DNA from: Yunchengibacter salinarum
GTDB lineage: Bacteria; Pseudomonadota; Alphaproteobacteria; Sphingomonadales; Kordiimonadaceae
DNA: 64,000 nt
Assembly (NCBI RefSeq): GCF_037658235.1
Contig: NZ_JBBJLN010000002.1
Span: 1-64,000 of the forward strand
Direction: 5' to 3'
The position numbers and the translations under genes were made by a program. A model generated the notes under the pieces. The model was not told the origin of the DNA. It did not search any database and was given only the letters and a program-made list of their open reading frames with translations. Shown one piece after another: positions 1 through 8,742 of the stretch (within the stretch, counting starts at the first letter, position 1; the number at the start of each line of letters is the position of its first letter).

Positions 1-119
1 TGACCACAAGGTCAACCGCCTGCACGAACTGCTGCCGTGGAACTGGGCGCCTCTGCACGCCACAAAGCCGGAGACCGAAGCCGCATAAATGCGCAAGGCG
101 GTCTAAACCGGGCGGTTAC
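1..119 (+). mobile_element. Right end of an IS66-family insertion sequence
   Basis: The window opens inside an insertion sequence. The last 28 codons of an IS66-type transposase are followed 31 bases later by GGGCGGTTAC, whose reverse complement GTAACCGCCC resembles the GTAAGCG-type terminal repeat of IS66 elements. The element would therefore end at 119. Bases 120-127 (CCTGAGGC) would be one copy of an 8-bp target duplication, but the left end is outside the window so this cannot be tested here. Confidence 0.7.
2..88 (+). CDS. IS66 family transposase, C-terminal fragment
   Basis: Only the last 28 residues and the TAA stop are present. The stretch DHKVNRLHELLPWNW is the conserved C-terminal block of IS66 transposases, which are normally about 500 residues long. 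The DDE catalytic core lies left of the window, so whether the transposase is intact cannot be judged. It is cut by the window edge and not necessarily broken in the genome. Confidence 0.8.
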   Translation, partial: DHKVNRLHELLPWNWAPLHATKPETEAA

Positions 120-248
120 CCTGAGGCGAAGGGAATTCCCCGGTAATCATTGGTCATTTGTAGTTAATCACCGTTAACGAACTTTCCCGGCGAGCATATT
201 TGCGGCTTTCTTGTCACCGTCGCGGTATAACCAGATGGAGGTACCGTG

Positions 249-380
249 ATGCCGATTGATGACCCTGCTTGACTCTTTGAAGCCCTGACCACCGACGAGG
301 CCGCGAAGGTGCTCGGCTCCACTTCGAAAACGCTGACCACATGGCGGTGCCGGAAGGGCGGGCCCCACGGCGTGCAGGGT
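249..380 (+). pseudogene. Remnant of a small HTH DNA-binding (excisionase/MerR-like) gene
   Basis: An ATG at 249 sits 7 bases after a GGAGG sequence but is closed by an in-frame TGA at the eighth codon. The same frame continues as LTTDEAAKVLGSTSKTLTTW, which matches the start of HTH_17-type domains (acidic helix, AA.xLG turn, recognition helix ending in TW/RW). After the GGP motif the expected conserved R..YR..DL tail is missing. This looks like a degraded regulator gene, perhaps mobile-element derived. The rest of 120-480 shows no other gene. Confidence 0.5.
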
Positions 381-480
381 GTGCCTGATGAAAGACAATC
401 CACGAATGGTCCGCACAGCGTCTGGCTTTATAAATTATTACTCTTCCCATTGTGCCTTTGGGCAAGCGCCGGTGATTGCT

Positions 481-1683
481 TCAGTCGTGCTGTTTTGCGC
501 GGAGGGGCGCCGGGGCATACAGCACGGCAAATCCCAGAAAGGATGCGATCCAGCTTATGCCTGCTACGGTGTGGATCATCTGGGCCTGAGCTGGCCATAT
601 GCCGGCCATCAGGCGCGCCCCTACGGCGATCAACAGTAGGACATAGAGCCCGCATGTGCCCGCATCGGCGCGCAGCGGGCGGCCACTATGGCCAAGGGTG
701 GCGCGGCTCATCACCGCCAATGTCATCAACCCGATGGCGCCCGCCATCCACAGATGTTGCGCCGTGGCCAGGCCAAGGCCGCCGGGCTGCCTGATTTCCG
801 CTATGCCGATCTCCACCGCCATGAGCAGGGCGCCGAGGGGCAGGAACGCATAGCCCACATGCAGCACCCACACCAGCGGCTCCGACAGGGTGCGTTCCCC
901 GGCCCAGCGCGCGAGCCGGATCAGGTGCGCCGCTGCGGCGATCAGCAGCAGAATACCGGTCGCCCGTGCGTCGGGGGCCATCACCCAACCGGCGAGGGCG
1001 AGCGCAAGGGCCGCGAGGGCGGCCTTGTCATATGGCTGCATGGGGGGCACGGGAAGCCGCCCCGCCCGTTGCCCACCCAGCCAGTTGCGGGTGAAGGCCG
1101 GGACAATGCGCCCGCCGATCACCGCGATCATCATGAGCGCCGCCGCCAGCCCGGTGCGCAGGCCGGTGCCCCGTGCGGCGAAAATACCGTGTGCCGCTTC
1201 CCAGTGGAACAGGGCGTTACCCATGGCGAAGACACCCAGCAGGACGACGATGATCAGGTTCCGCCAGTTGCGGCTTGAGACGATTTCATATGTGAGAACC
1301 GCGGCCAGGGCGAGCACAAGGGCGCTGTCCGCAATGAACACGGCCATGGGCGGCAGGTCGCCCGCCGCTGTGACCGCCAGCCGCCCAAGCAGCCAGAGCA
1401 GGAAAAGGCCAATGAGCGGCCAACCGGACAGGGGCGGTCGCCCGGTCCAGTTGGGAACGGCGGTCAGCAGAAAGCCGCTGAGAATGGCAAAGAGATAGCC
1501 GTAGAGAAACTCATGCGCGTGCCAGGAAACCGGGTCGAAGCGTGTTGGCAGGGCGATCGCCCCGCTTATCGCCAACAGCCACAGGCCCATGGATAGGGCG
1601 GCCCAGACCGCCCCGCTGAAAAAGAATATTCTGAATCCGTGGCTGAAAACAGGCAGACGACTGATGGCGCGGTGTTTATGCAT
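481..1683 (-). CDS. nnrS: NnrS family membrane protein
   Basis: A 400-residue polytopic membrane protein with about 12 hydrophobic segments and the family's WHAHEFLYGY motif near residue 55. Other conserved positions include GGRIVPAFTRNWL in the middle and HLWMAGAIGLMTLAVMSRATLGHSGR in the second half (the latter spans roughly residues 315-340). NnrS proteins are linked to nitric oxide stress resistance and are often found near denitrification genes. No denitrification gene is visible here. It is the last gene of an operon, 40 bases after the P-type ATPase gene. The chosen ATG at 1683 begins MHKHRAI; a longer reading would enter the upstream gene. The molecular activity of NnrS is not firmly established. 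Confidence 0.85.
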   Translation of the reverse strand: MHKHRAISRLPVFSHGFRIFFFSGAVWAALSMGLWLLAISGAIALPTRFDPVSWHAHEFLYGYLFAILSGFLLTAVPNWTGRPPLSGWPLIGLFLLWLLGRLAVTAAGDLPPMAVFIADSALVLALAAVLTYEIVSSRNWRNLIIVVLLGVFAMGNALFHWEAAHGIFAARGTGLRTGLAAALMMIAVIGGRIVPAFTRNWLGGQRAGRLPVPPMQPYDKAALAALALALAGWVMAPDARATGILLLIAAAAHLIRLARWAGERTLSEPLVWVLHVGYAFLPLGALLMAVEIGIAEIRQPGGLGLATAQHLWMAGAIGLMTLAVMSRATLGHSGRPLRADAGTCGLYVLLLIAVGARLMAGIWPAQAQMIHTVAGISWIASFLGFAVLYAPAPLRAKQHD

Positions 1684-1723
1684 GGTGTCCGTCACTTTCA
1701 ATGCCCCGCAAGGGTCCGAACCG

Positions 1724-4459
1724 TCAGGGCTGGCCGCGCCCCGCCGCCCTGATCCGGGACGTGCGCAGGCGAATCTGTTTTTCCGTTTCGATGATGGCGA
1801 ACAGCGCCGCGCCCACGCCCACAATCAGAACGCCGTCCCAGAAGGCGATGGGGCGGGTGGCGAACACAGCCTGCAAGGGCGGCAGATAGGTTATGGCGAA
1901 TTGCGCCGCGGTCACGACGATTACCACGATCCAGACCGTTCGGGTGCCGCGCACGGCCCGCCATGTGAGCGAGGTGCCATAAATGTTACGGATAAAGAAC
2001 AAATGGAAGATTTCCATGACCACCAGCGTGTTAAGCGCGATGGTGCGGGCAAGATCAATGGCATATCCCTGATCCATGGCATATTGATACATGCCGAACA
2101 CGCCGCCAAGAAACAGCACGGACACCAGCACGATATGCCAGACCAGCTCGCCGGTGAGCAGCGGCTCGTCGCGTGGCCGGGGCGGGCGGCGCATGGTGTT
2201 TTCCTCCGTCGGTTCGAACGCGAGCGCGATGCCCAGGGTCACGGCGGTGATCAGGTTGATCCACAGGATCTGAACCGGCGTGACCGGCAGGGTCATCCCG
2301 GCGAGCAGGGCCACGATGATGGTCATGGCTTCACCCGCATTGGTGGGGAGGGTCCAACTGATCACCTTCTTGATGTTGTCATACACGGTGCGGCCTTCCC
2401 GCACGGCCGCGGCGATGGAAGCGAAATTGTCATCCGCCAGCACCAGTTCAGACGCTTCCTTTGCGGCCTCGCTGCCCTTCATGCCCATGGCGATACCGGC
2501 ATCGGCACGCTTCAGCGCGGGCGCATCGTTCACGCCGTCCCCCGTCATGGCCACGGTCATGCCGTGGGATTGCAGTGCCATCACCAGCCGCAGCTTGTGT
2601 TCCGGGGTGGTGCGGGCGAAGATGTCACAGTCCAGCACGGCCTGCCGCAGGTCCGCATCATTCATGCTGTCCAAGTCGTTTCCGGTCAGCACTTTTTCCG
2701 GGTTTTGCAGCCCCACCTTTCCGCCAATGGCGGCGGCTGTCCTGGCATGGTCGCCGGTGATCATTTTCACGCGAATGCCGGCGCTGTGGCATTCCTTCAC
2801 CGCGGCAATGGCTTCCGGGCGCGGCGGGTCGATCATGCCCGTCATGCCCAGCAGGGTCAGCGATCCGTCCACATCGTCCCGCTCCAGCACGGTATGTTCG
2901 GGATTTACCGGCATCAGCGCGAAGGCGAGCACGCGCTGACCTTCCGCCGCGAGCGCCTCGGCCCTGGCAGTCCAGTAAGGCGCGTTCAGGGGCTCCGCCG
3001 CGCCGTCCCCGGTGCGCTGATCGCGGCACATGGCAAGAATGCGCTCCGGCGCTCCCTTGACGAACACGAAGGCATGGCGGTCATGGTCATGGTTCAGTGT
3101 CGCCATGAAGCGGTGCTGGGAATCGAACGGGATGGCATCGGTGCGTGCCCACGCCTTCTGAGTCGTGCGAACGTCCACGTCCATTTTCTCGGCAAGGGCA
3201 AGAAGCGCCCCTTCCATCGGGTCGCCTTCCACCGTCCATGTGCCGTCGTGCATACGCAGGGCGGCATCGTTGCAAAGCGCCGCGGCGCGGGCCAACTCGC
3301 CCAGAATCGCATGGTCACCCGGCCTTTCGTGGCTTTCGTCCAGCTTCAGAGCCCCTTTTGGCGCATAGCCATGCCCTTCCACGGTGAACATGTGCTGATG
3401 GGTGAGCAGGGATGCCACCATCATTTCATTGCGCGTCAATGTGCCGGTCTTGTCGGTGCAGATGACGGAAACGGACCCCAGCGTTTCGATGGCCGGCAGC
3501 CGCCGGACAATGGCATTGCGCCGGGCCATGCTCTGCACGCCGATGGCCAGGGTGATGGTCAGCACGGCGGGCAGCCCTTCGGGGATCGCGGCCACAGACA
3601 GCCCCACCACCGCCATGAACATTTCCGTGAAGGCGTAATGGGTGACGAAATAGCCATAGACGAGCAGCAGGGCGGCGATCAGCAGAATGAGAATGGTCAG
3701 CCATTTGGCAAAAACGCCCATTTGCGCCACCAGCGGCGTGGTGAGCGTTTCCACCGCCGACAGCATCCCGCTGATGCGGCCAATCCGGGTTCGGCTGCCG
3801 GTATCCACCACCACGCCCTTGCCCTGACCGCTTGTGACCAATGTGCCGGAAAACGCCATGCAGGCCCGGTCGCCAAGGGGGGCGTTTTCGGCAACCGGCG
3901 TGGTGTCTTTCTCCACGGGAACCGATTCACCGGTCAGAATGGCTTCCTGCACCGACATGCCATACGCGCTCAGCAGCCGCAGATCGGCGGGTACCTTGTC
4001 GCCCGCTTCCAGCAGAACGATATCGCCGGGCACCAGCGCGTCGCCCTCTACGCTGTGCCGGTCCCCCTCTCGCAGCACATGGGCGTGCGGGGCAAGCATG
4101 TGGCGGATGGCATCCATGGCCTTCTCCGCCTTGCCTTCCTGAATGAAGCCGATCACACCATTGGCGACGACCACGGCCAGAATGACGCCCGTATCGATCC
4201 AGTGGCCGAGCATGGCCGTGATCACGGCGGCGCCGAGCAGCACATAAATCAGGATATGGTGGAAGTGCATCAGGAAGCGCAACAGGGCGCTCCGCCGGGC
4301 GGCCAGGGGCAGGCGATTGGGGCCGTGGGCCGCCAGTCGGGCGGTGGCGTCAGCGTGGGACAGCCCCTCCGCTCCGGTATCGAGTTTGTCCAGTGTCTCG
4401 CTCGCGGACAGGGTGTGCCATGGGGGGGTGCCGGTATCGTCTTCCGTCAATGTCATCAT
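1724..4459 (-). CDS. P-type cation-transporting ATPase (type II, Ca2+/cation-like)
   Basis: A 911-residue ATP-driven cation pump of the inner membrane. It has an N-terminal cation-ATPase domain (about 10-80), the actuator motif TGES near residue 180, the phosphorylation site DKTGTLT with Asp336, the hinge motif TGDGVNDAP near 600, and about ten membrane segments. Helix M4 carries PEGLP (Glu294) as in Ca2+ pumps of the SERCA class. Helix M6 reads NLITAV, with Asn735 and Thr738 kept but Ala739 where SERCA has a Ca2+-binding Asp. The transported ion is therefore uncertain; Ca2+, Na+ or another cation are possible. It lies 28 bases after the OmpA/MotB-like gene and 40 bases before nnrS, so the four genes are probably co-transcribed. 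Confidence 0.88.
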   Translation of the reverse strand: MMTLTEDDTGTPPWHTLSASETLDKLDTGAEGLSHADATARLAAHGPNRLPLAARRSALLRFLMHFHHILIYVLLGAAVITAMLGHWIDTGVILAVVVANGVIGFIQEGKAEKAMDAIRHMLAPHAHVLREGDRHSVEGDALVPGDIVLLEAGDKVPADLRLLSAYGMSVQEAILTGESVPVEKDTTPVAENAPLGDRACMAFSGTLVTSGQGKGVVVDTGSRTRIGRISGMLSAVETLTTPLVAQMGVFAKWLTILILLIAALLLVYGYFVTHYAFTEMFMAVVGLSVAAIPEGLPAVLTITLAIGVQSMARRNAIVRRLPAIETLGSVSVICTDKTGTLTRNEMMVASLLTHQHMFTVEGHGYAPKGALKLDESHERPGDHAILGELARAAALCNDAALRMHDGTWTVEGDPMEGALLALAEKMDVDVRTTQKAWARTDAIPFDSQHRFMATLNHDHDRHAFVFVKGAPERILAMCRDQRTGDGAAEPLNAPYWTARAEALAAEGQRVLAFALMPVNPEHTVLERDDVDGSLTLLGMTGMIDPPRPEAIAAVKECHSAGIRVKMITGDHARTAAAIGGKVGLQNPEKVLTGNDLDSMNDADLRQAVLDCDIFARTTPEHKLRLVMALQSHGMTVAMTGDGVNDAPALKRADAGIAMGMKGSEAAKEASELVLADDNFASIAAAVREGRTVYDNIKKVISWTLPTNAGEAMTIIVALLAGMTLPVTPVQILWINLITAVTLGIALAFEPTEENTMRRPPRPRDEPLLTGELVWHIVLVSVLFLGGVFGMYQYAMDQGYAIDLARTIALNTLVVMEIFHLFFIRNIYGTSLTWRAVRGTRTVWIVVIVVTAAQFAITYLPPLQAVFATRPIAFWDGVLIVGVGAALFAIIETEKQIRLRTSRIRAAGRGQP

Positions 4460-4487
4460 TGTCCCCTGATGGGTGGCGCGCCCCGTC

Positions 4488-5582
4488 TCAGCGCTGTGTC
4501 AGGCGCATTTCGATGCGGCGGTTGCGGGCATAGGCGAGGGCGTTGTCCGCCGGGTCGATGGGTTGGTGGGCGCCGAAGCCGGTGGCGGCCAGCCGATCCG
4601 GCGCGACGCCCTGATCGATCAGAAACTGCACAACGGAAATCGCCCGCGCGGCGGACAGTTCCCAGTTATTGGCAAAGCGCGGGGATGAAATGGGGCGCTT
4701 GTCGGTGTGGCCGTCCACCCGCAGAATCCAGTTCAGATCGTCTGGAATCTCGGCGGCGATGGTTTTCAGCGTGTCCGCGAAACGGCGCATTTCCGCCCGG
4801 CCTTCCGGCCCCAGTTCGGCGCTGCCGCTGGCGAACAGAAGCTCGGACGCGAAGACGAACCTGTCCCCCTCCACCCGGATTTCAGGGCGGCTGGACAGCG
4901 CCTTTTTCAGCCGCCCGAAAAACTCGCTGCGATAGTCGGCCAGTTCTTCCACCTTGCTGGCCAGCGCCTGATTCAGCCGCTTGCCCAGATTGACGATCAC
5001 CGCCTGATTGCGCTTGTCCCGCGCCTCGCTTGCCTCCAGCGCCGCCTGCAGGCGGGACAGCTTGTCCCGCAGCGCATCCAGATTGCGGCGCAGCCGGGAC
5101 ACTTCTTTCTGCGCGCGGGCCGACAGGCGCTCTTCCTCGCTCAGTTGTGCCTGTGCGTTATCCCGTTCGGCGCGCGTTTCTTCCAGGTTCGTGGCCAGCC
5201 GGTCCCGCTCTTGCTGGACGGTTTCAAGCTGCTCCCGCGCGGTTTCCAGCGCGTCGCGGGTTTCGCCCAGTTTGCCGGACAGCGTATCCCGCTCGTCATT
5301 GGCGCTTTCCAGTGCCGCCGACAGGTCGGCCATGGACCGGCGCAGCTCGTCATTGGCCTGCCGTTCCATTTTCAGCATGTTGGACAGTTGCGCCACCTGG
5401 CCGCGCAGCTCCGCCAGCGCCTGTTCCCGGCCCGACAGCGCCTGCCCCAGAAAGAACTGGGCCAGCGCGAACAGGCTGATCAGGAACATCATCACCAGAA
5501 GCAGGGTGGACAGCGCGTCCACAAAGCCGGGCCATACGCTGTCCCCGCCGCTGTCGGTGATGCGTCGGCGGCCTCCGATCAT
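4488..5582 (-). CDS. OmpA/MotB-like peptidoglycan-binding stator partner
   Basis: A 364-residue protein with one membrane helix (about 19-42) preceded by WPGFVDALSTLLLV. Asp22 occupies the place of the ion-carrying Asp of MotB. Residues 45-225 form a long heptad-rich coiled coil, and the C-terminal OmpA domain (about 235-364) has the VDGHTDKRP and NWELSAARA peptidoglycan-binding motifs. The start overlaps the upstream MotA-like gene by 4 bases (ATGA), so the pair is translationally coupled. Such pairs build ion-driven motors across the inner membrane that are anchored in the wall. No flagellar genes are nearby, so the role is non-flagellar or unknown. Confidence 0.85.
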   Translation of the reverse strand: MIGGRRRITDSGGDSVWPGFVDALSTLLLVMMFLISLFALAQFFLGQALSGREQALAELRGQVAQLSNMLKMERQANDELRRSMADLSAALESANDERDTLSGKLGETRDALETAREQLETVQQERDRLATNLEETRAERDNAQAQLSEEERLSARAQKEVSRLRRNLDALRDKLSRLQAALEASEARDKRNQAVIVNLGKRLNQALASKVEELADYRSEFFGRLKKALSSRPEIRVEGDRFVFASELLFASGSAELGPEGRAEMRRFADTLKTIAAEIPDDLNWILRVDGHTDKRPISSPRFANNWELSAARAISVVQFLIDQGVAPDRLAATGFGAHQPIDPADNALAYARNRRIEMRLTQR

Positions 5583-6862
5583 TGGCCCGGCCCGTCCTGA
5601 TTGGCGCCATTGTCGCCGCGGCGCAGAAAGGCGGGGGCATCCGGGTCGTCATACGGGTCGGCGGTGCGCTCCGCGGCGGTGGTGTCGGCGCGTGTTTCCT
5701 CCCGCGTATTTTCCATGGCACTCGCAATGGTGCGGGCCAGCAGCTTGATTTCGCTGCGCAATTCGTCGGCCAGCATGTCGCTCTGGCGGCTTTGCTCGTC
5801 GATCAGGCGCTTGATGCCCACATCCAGATTGCGGATATGGCTTTTGGTGGCATCGTCCAGCGCGGGCGCGGCGGGTTTTTCGCCGTGGCTGGCCAGCCGC
5901 TCGATCGCCTGGGCCAGTTGCCGGGTGCTGGCGTCGGTTTTCTCTCGCGCCGCCTCGGCTTCCGCGCGGGCCGTGCTGTCGCCCTCCACCAGCCGATCCC
6001 CCAGCGCGCCCAGCTTTTCCGACATGTCCGCAAGCAGGTGATTGAATTCGCCGCGCTCGTCCTCGCCGCGTTTCAGGGTGCGTTGCAGCCGGTCGATCCC
6101 ATCGGCGGTCTGCTCCATCAGGGCGGTCATATAGGCGCCGGGGCGCGCGCCCTCGCCGTCTCCTTCGCCGCCGCGAGACAGCTTGGTGACACTGGCCAGC
6201 CAGTCTTCCACCTGATTGTAGAAGCGGGTCTGGGCCTGACTGGCCTGAAGGTCCATGAAGCCCAGCACCAGCGATCCCGCCAACCCGAACAGGGAGGAGG
6301 AAAACGCCGTGCGCATCCCGGTGATCGGCGCGGTCAGGCCGGATTTCAATTCGTCGAACATCAGCGCCATGTCGCTGCTGTCCACGCTCAGGCCGTCAAT
6401 GGTGTCCACGATGGCCCCCATGGCGCCCAGCAGGCCCCAAAAGGTGCCAAGCAGGCCCAGAAAGATCATCAGCCCGGTGAAATAGCGGCTGATCTCGCGG
6501 GTTTCCTCAAGCCTTGAGGCGATGCCGTCCAGCACCGAGCGCATGGACATGGCGGACAGGCGCACCGTGCGCTCTTCATCCTTTGCCAGCAGCGCGGCGG
6601 CGGGCGCCAGCAGCCGGGGTTCCGCGCTGGTTGCGGTTTCCTGGCGCTTGAAGGCGTTGATCCAGTCGATTTCCGTATTGAGTGCCACCACGCGGCGAAA
6701 GGCGAAGATGATGCCCAGGAGCCCGATTCCGATGATTACCGAATTGAGCGCCATATTGGCCGCAAAGGCAAAGGCCACCGCATCCCGCAGCACCGCCACC
6801 AGCAGGAAGACCACCACCAGAAAGGCGGCCATGCGGCGCAGGAATTTCGCCGGTTTCTGCAT
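5579..6862 (-). CDS. MotA/TolQ/ExbB-like proton channel subunit
   Basis: A 427-residue protein with two N-terminal membrane helices (about 11-33 and 38-58) and a second pair (about 128-152 and 187-205) that carries the MotA/ExbB channel signature FLGLLGTFWGLLGAM. The tail from about 210 to 427 is hydrophilic and partly coiled. The ATG at 6862 is chosen over one ten codons earlier because GGGGGAGG lies at ribosome-binding distance. It is the first gene of a probable operon with the OmpA/MotB partner (4-base overlap), a P-type ATPase and nnrS. The ZorA protein of the Zorya defence system has a related build, but no zorC or zorD is present. Confidence 0.85.
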   Translation of the reverse strand: MQKPAKFLRRMAAFLVVVFLLVAVLRDAVAFAFAANMALNSVIIGIGLLGIIFAFRRVVALNTEIDWINAFKRQETATSAEPRLLAPAAALLAKDEERTVRLSAMSMRSVLDGIASRLEETREISRYFTGLMIFLGLLGTFWGLLGAMGAIVDTIDGLSVDSSDMALMFDELKSGLTAPITGMRTAFSSSLFGLAGSLVLGFMDLQASQAQTRFYNQVEDWLASVTKLSRGGEGDGEGARPGAYMTALMEQTADGIDRLQRTLKRGEDERGEFNHLLADMSEKLGALGDRLVEGDSTARAEAEAAREKTDASTRQLAQAIERLASHGEKPAAPALDDATKSHIRNLDVGIKRLIDEQSRQSDMLADELRSEIKLLARTIASAMENTREETRADTTAAERTADPYDDPDAPAFLRRGDNGANQDGPGQ

Positions 6863-7090
6863 GATGTGCTGTCCTCCCCCGATGATGGGCAATCGGTGCC
6901 CGAATACCGCGCAGGGCCGAACCGCCCCCGCATCACTTGTGACCGCGCCAGTCTATCCGGTGTGCGCGGCCTGACAAGGGCAGGCTTGGCCGGGCGGGCA
7001 GGGTCTCTGCCTCCGCTGGCGTTCCATGCAGGGAGAATGCGGCGGGAATCCGGCGCCGTTATGGCATTTCAACAGCGCCGGGGCGGCGGC

Positions 7091-7123
7091 CACGGGGCAG
7101 TCACGGGGCAGTCACGGGGCGGG
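7091..7123. repeat. Three tandem 11-bp repeats
   Basis: The unit CACGGGGCAGT occurs at 7091-7101 and 7102-7112, followed by a third copy with changed end at 7113-7123. It lies in the 271-base gap between the MotA-like gene and the end of suhB. No gene or clear terminator is visible in the gap. Confidence 0.8.
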
Positions 7124-7133
7124 CAGGGGGTGC

Positions 7134-7952
7134 CTATGCCGTGTTCGCGTCCTTCAGTTTGCGCCGGGCGCGCTTGATCACGCGCTCCATGGGGGCGTGC
7201 AGGCGGTCATTGGCGGCGATGATGTCGCCGCGTTTCAGCATGTCCTTGCCGCCCGACAGGTCGGTCACATAGCCGCCCGCTTCCTGAACGATCAGGATGC
7301 CCGCCGCCATGTCCCAGGCATTCAGGCCGTGTTCCCAGAAGCCGTCAAAGCGCCCGGCGGCCACATAGGCCAGGTCCAGTGCCGCCGAGCCGAAGCGGCG
7401 TATGCCCGCCACGGAGGGCATGAATTCCGCCAGCTCCGCGTGAAATTCCACATGGCCGGGGCGGCCATGAAAGGGAATGCCGGTGGCCAGAAGGGCGCGT
7501 TCCATGCGGTCCCGCCCGGAAACCCGGAGCCGCGTATCGTTCAGATAGGCGCCCGTGCCCTTTTCGGCCCAGTACAGTTCGTCCGTGATGGGCTGATACA
7601 CCAGGCCCGCCGTGATCTCGCCCCGTTCTTCCAGCGCCACGGTGATGGCGAAATGGGGCAGGCCGTGCAGGAAATTGGTGGTGCCGTCCAGCGGATCGAT
7701 GATGAAGCGGCTGTCGCCCTTGCCCGCAATCTCGCCCTTTTCCTCCATCAGCAGGCCGAAATCGGGGCGGGCGCGCTGCAATTCCTCTTGCAGGATGCGC
7801 TCGGCCCGTTCATCGGCCACGGACACGAAATCCGCCGGCCCCTTGCGGGACACCTGAAGCTGTTCCACCTCGCCGAAATCGCGGCGCATACCCTTGGCGG
7901 CTTTCATGGTGGCGGAGACCATCACATTCATGACGGGGGAACGGCGGGACAT
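7134..7952 (-). CDS. suhB: Inositol monophosphatase family protein (SuhB-like)
   Basis: A 272-residue Mg2+-dependent phosphatase of the inositol monophosphatase fold. The metal-binding motif IDPLDGTTNF is near residue 85 and the second motif WDMAAG near 217. The N-terminus, with VSATMKAAKGMRRDFGEVEQ and then KGPADFVSVAD, is typical of alphaproteobacterial SuhB. These proteins hydrolyse inositol-1-phosphate and in enterobacteria also act in rRNA transcription antitermination. The ATG at 7952 is preceded by AAAGG about ten bases upstream. The upstream neighbour on the same strand is efp, 107 bases away. Confidence 0.9.
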   Translation of the reverse strand: MSRRSPVMNVMVSATMKAAKGMRRDFGEVEQLQVSRKGPADFVSVADERAERILQEELQRARPDFGLLMEEKGEIAGKGDSRFIIDPLDGTTNFLHGLPHFAITVALEERGEITAGLVYQPITDELYWAEKGTGAYLNDTRLRVSGRDRMERALLATGIPFHGRPGHVEFHAELAEFMPSVAGIRRFGSAALDLAYVAAGRFDGFWEHGLNAWDMAAGILIVQEAGGYVTDLSGGKDMLKRGDIIAANDRLHAPMERVIKRARRKLKDANTA

Positions 7953-7974
7953 GGGGCTAAAGCCTTTCTTGCGG

Positions 7975-8015
7975 GGTCAGGATTATTGCACGGTCAGGAT
8001 TATTGCCCGGTCAGG
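7975..8015. repeat. 17-bp period tandem repeat upstream of suhB
   Basis: GGTCAGGATTATTGC occurs at 7975-7989 and again at 7992-8006, and a partial GGTCAGG follows at 8009. It lies between the efp stop and the suhB start, so it will be in the suhB leader if the two are co-transcribed. Confidence 0.8.
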
Positions 8016-8059
8016 GGGCGTAAAGTGGTGCGGCAAAGGACGGCGCCGGGGCGGGCCCG

Positions 8060-8623
8060 TCAGTCGGCCCGGCTGGCATATTCGCGGGTGTCGGTGGATA
8101 CCACCACCCGGTCCCCCTCATTGACAAAGGGCGGCACCATGATGCGCAGATCGTTTTCCAGCAGCGCGGGCTTGTAGGAACTGGCCGCGGTCTGGCCCTT
8201 CACCACCGGCTCGGTTTCCTTCACTTCCAGCGTGACCTTTTCCGGCGGGCGCACGCCAAGCGGCGTTTCCTCGTGGAACTCGATCTCCACTTCCATGCCA
8301 TCCTGCAGGAAAACGGCCTTGTCGCCCACATCCTCGGCATTGATGGAAATCTGGTCGAAGGTTTCCTGGTCCATGAAGGTGAACATGTCGTCATCGGCGA
8401 ACAGGAACTGGTAGGGCCGCTGCTCCAGCCGCACCTTTTCCACTTTTTCGCTGGACCGGAAACGCTCGTTCAGCTTGGTGTTCCCGATCAGGCTTTTCAG
8501 CTCCACCTGAAGATAGGCGCCGCCCTTGCCGGGCTGCGTATGCTGGATTTTCGTGGCGCGCCACAGCTCGCCCTTGTGTTCGATCACATTGCCGGGCCGG
8601 ATCGCGTTACCATCGATCTTCAT
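8060..8623 (-). CDS. efp: Translation elongation factor P
   Basis: A 187-residue three-domain EF-P with the usual length. The KOW-like domain I carries the PGKGGA loop around residue 33 with the lysine that is the modification site in many species. The C-terminal domain ends with KPALLENDLRIMVPPFVNEG. EF-P binds the ribosome between P and E sites and relieves stalling at polyproline stretches. The start ATG at 8623 has AGGTGA six bases upstream. The lysine-modifying enzymes EpmA/EpmB are not in the window. Confidence 0.95.
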   Translation of the reverse strand: MKIDGNAIRPGNVIEHKGELWRATKIQHTQPGKGGAYLQVELKSLIGNTKLNERFRSSEKVEKVRLEQRPYQFLFADDDMFTFMDQETFDQISINAEDVGDKAVFLQDGMEVEIEFHEETPLGVRPPEKVTLEVKETEPVVKGQTAASSYKPALLENDLRIMVPPFVNEGDRVVVSTDTREYASRAD

Positions 8624-8742
8624 GATGTCACCTCGCCTGATTCACCGAATCATCGCCGCGCCGCCCTGAAAAAGGCGGCGCATCTGAATTCGGGGCGCAT
8701 ATAGCAGCAAAGCCCGATGCTGGCAAACGCTTATGGGGGCCG

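Noticed and set aside
249..380. Selenocysteine readthrough of the TGA in the small HTH gene
   Set aside because: No SECIS-like hairpin is visible directly after the TGA, and the domain also loses its conserved tail, which fits decay better.
481..1683. Part of a denitrification locus
   Set aside because: Only nnrS is present; no nitrite, nitric oxide or nitrous oxide reductase genes are nearby.
1589..4993. Very long open frame (over 1100 codons) on the plus strand
   Set aside because: It lies antisense to the P-type ATPase and OmpA-like genes, its product is rich in His, Gln and Gly as expected of a GC-rich shadow frame, and it has no domain.
4488..6862. Zorya-type anti-phage system (ZorA/ZorB-like pair)
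   Set aside because: The channel and wall-binding pair fits ZorA/ZorB in outline, but there is no zorC, zorD or zorE; the downstream genes are a cation ATPase and nnrS, and the ZorA-like tail is short. Defence function is not supported.
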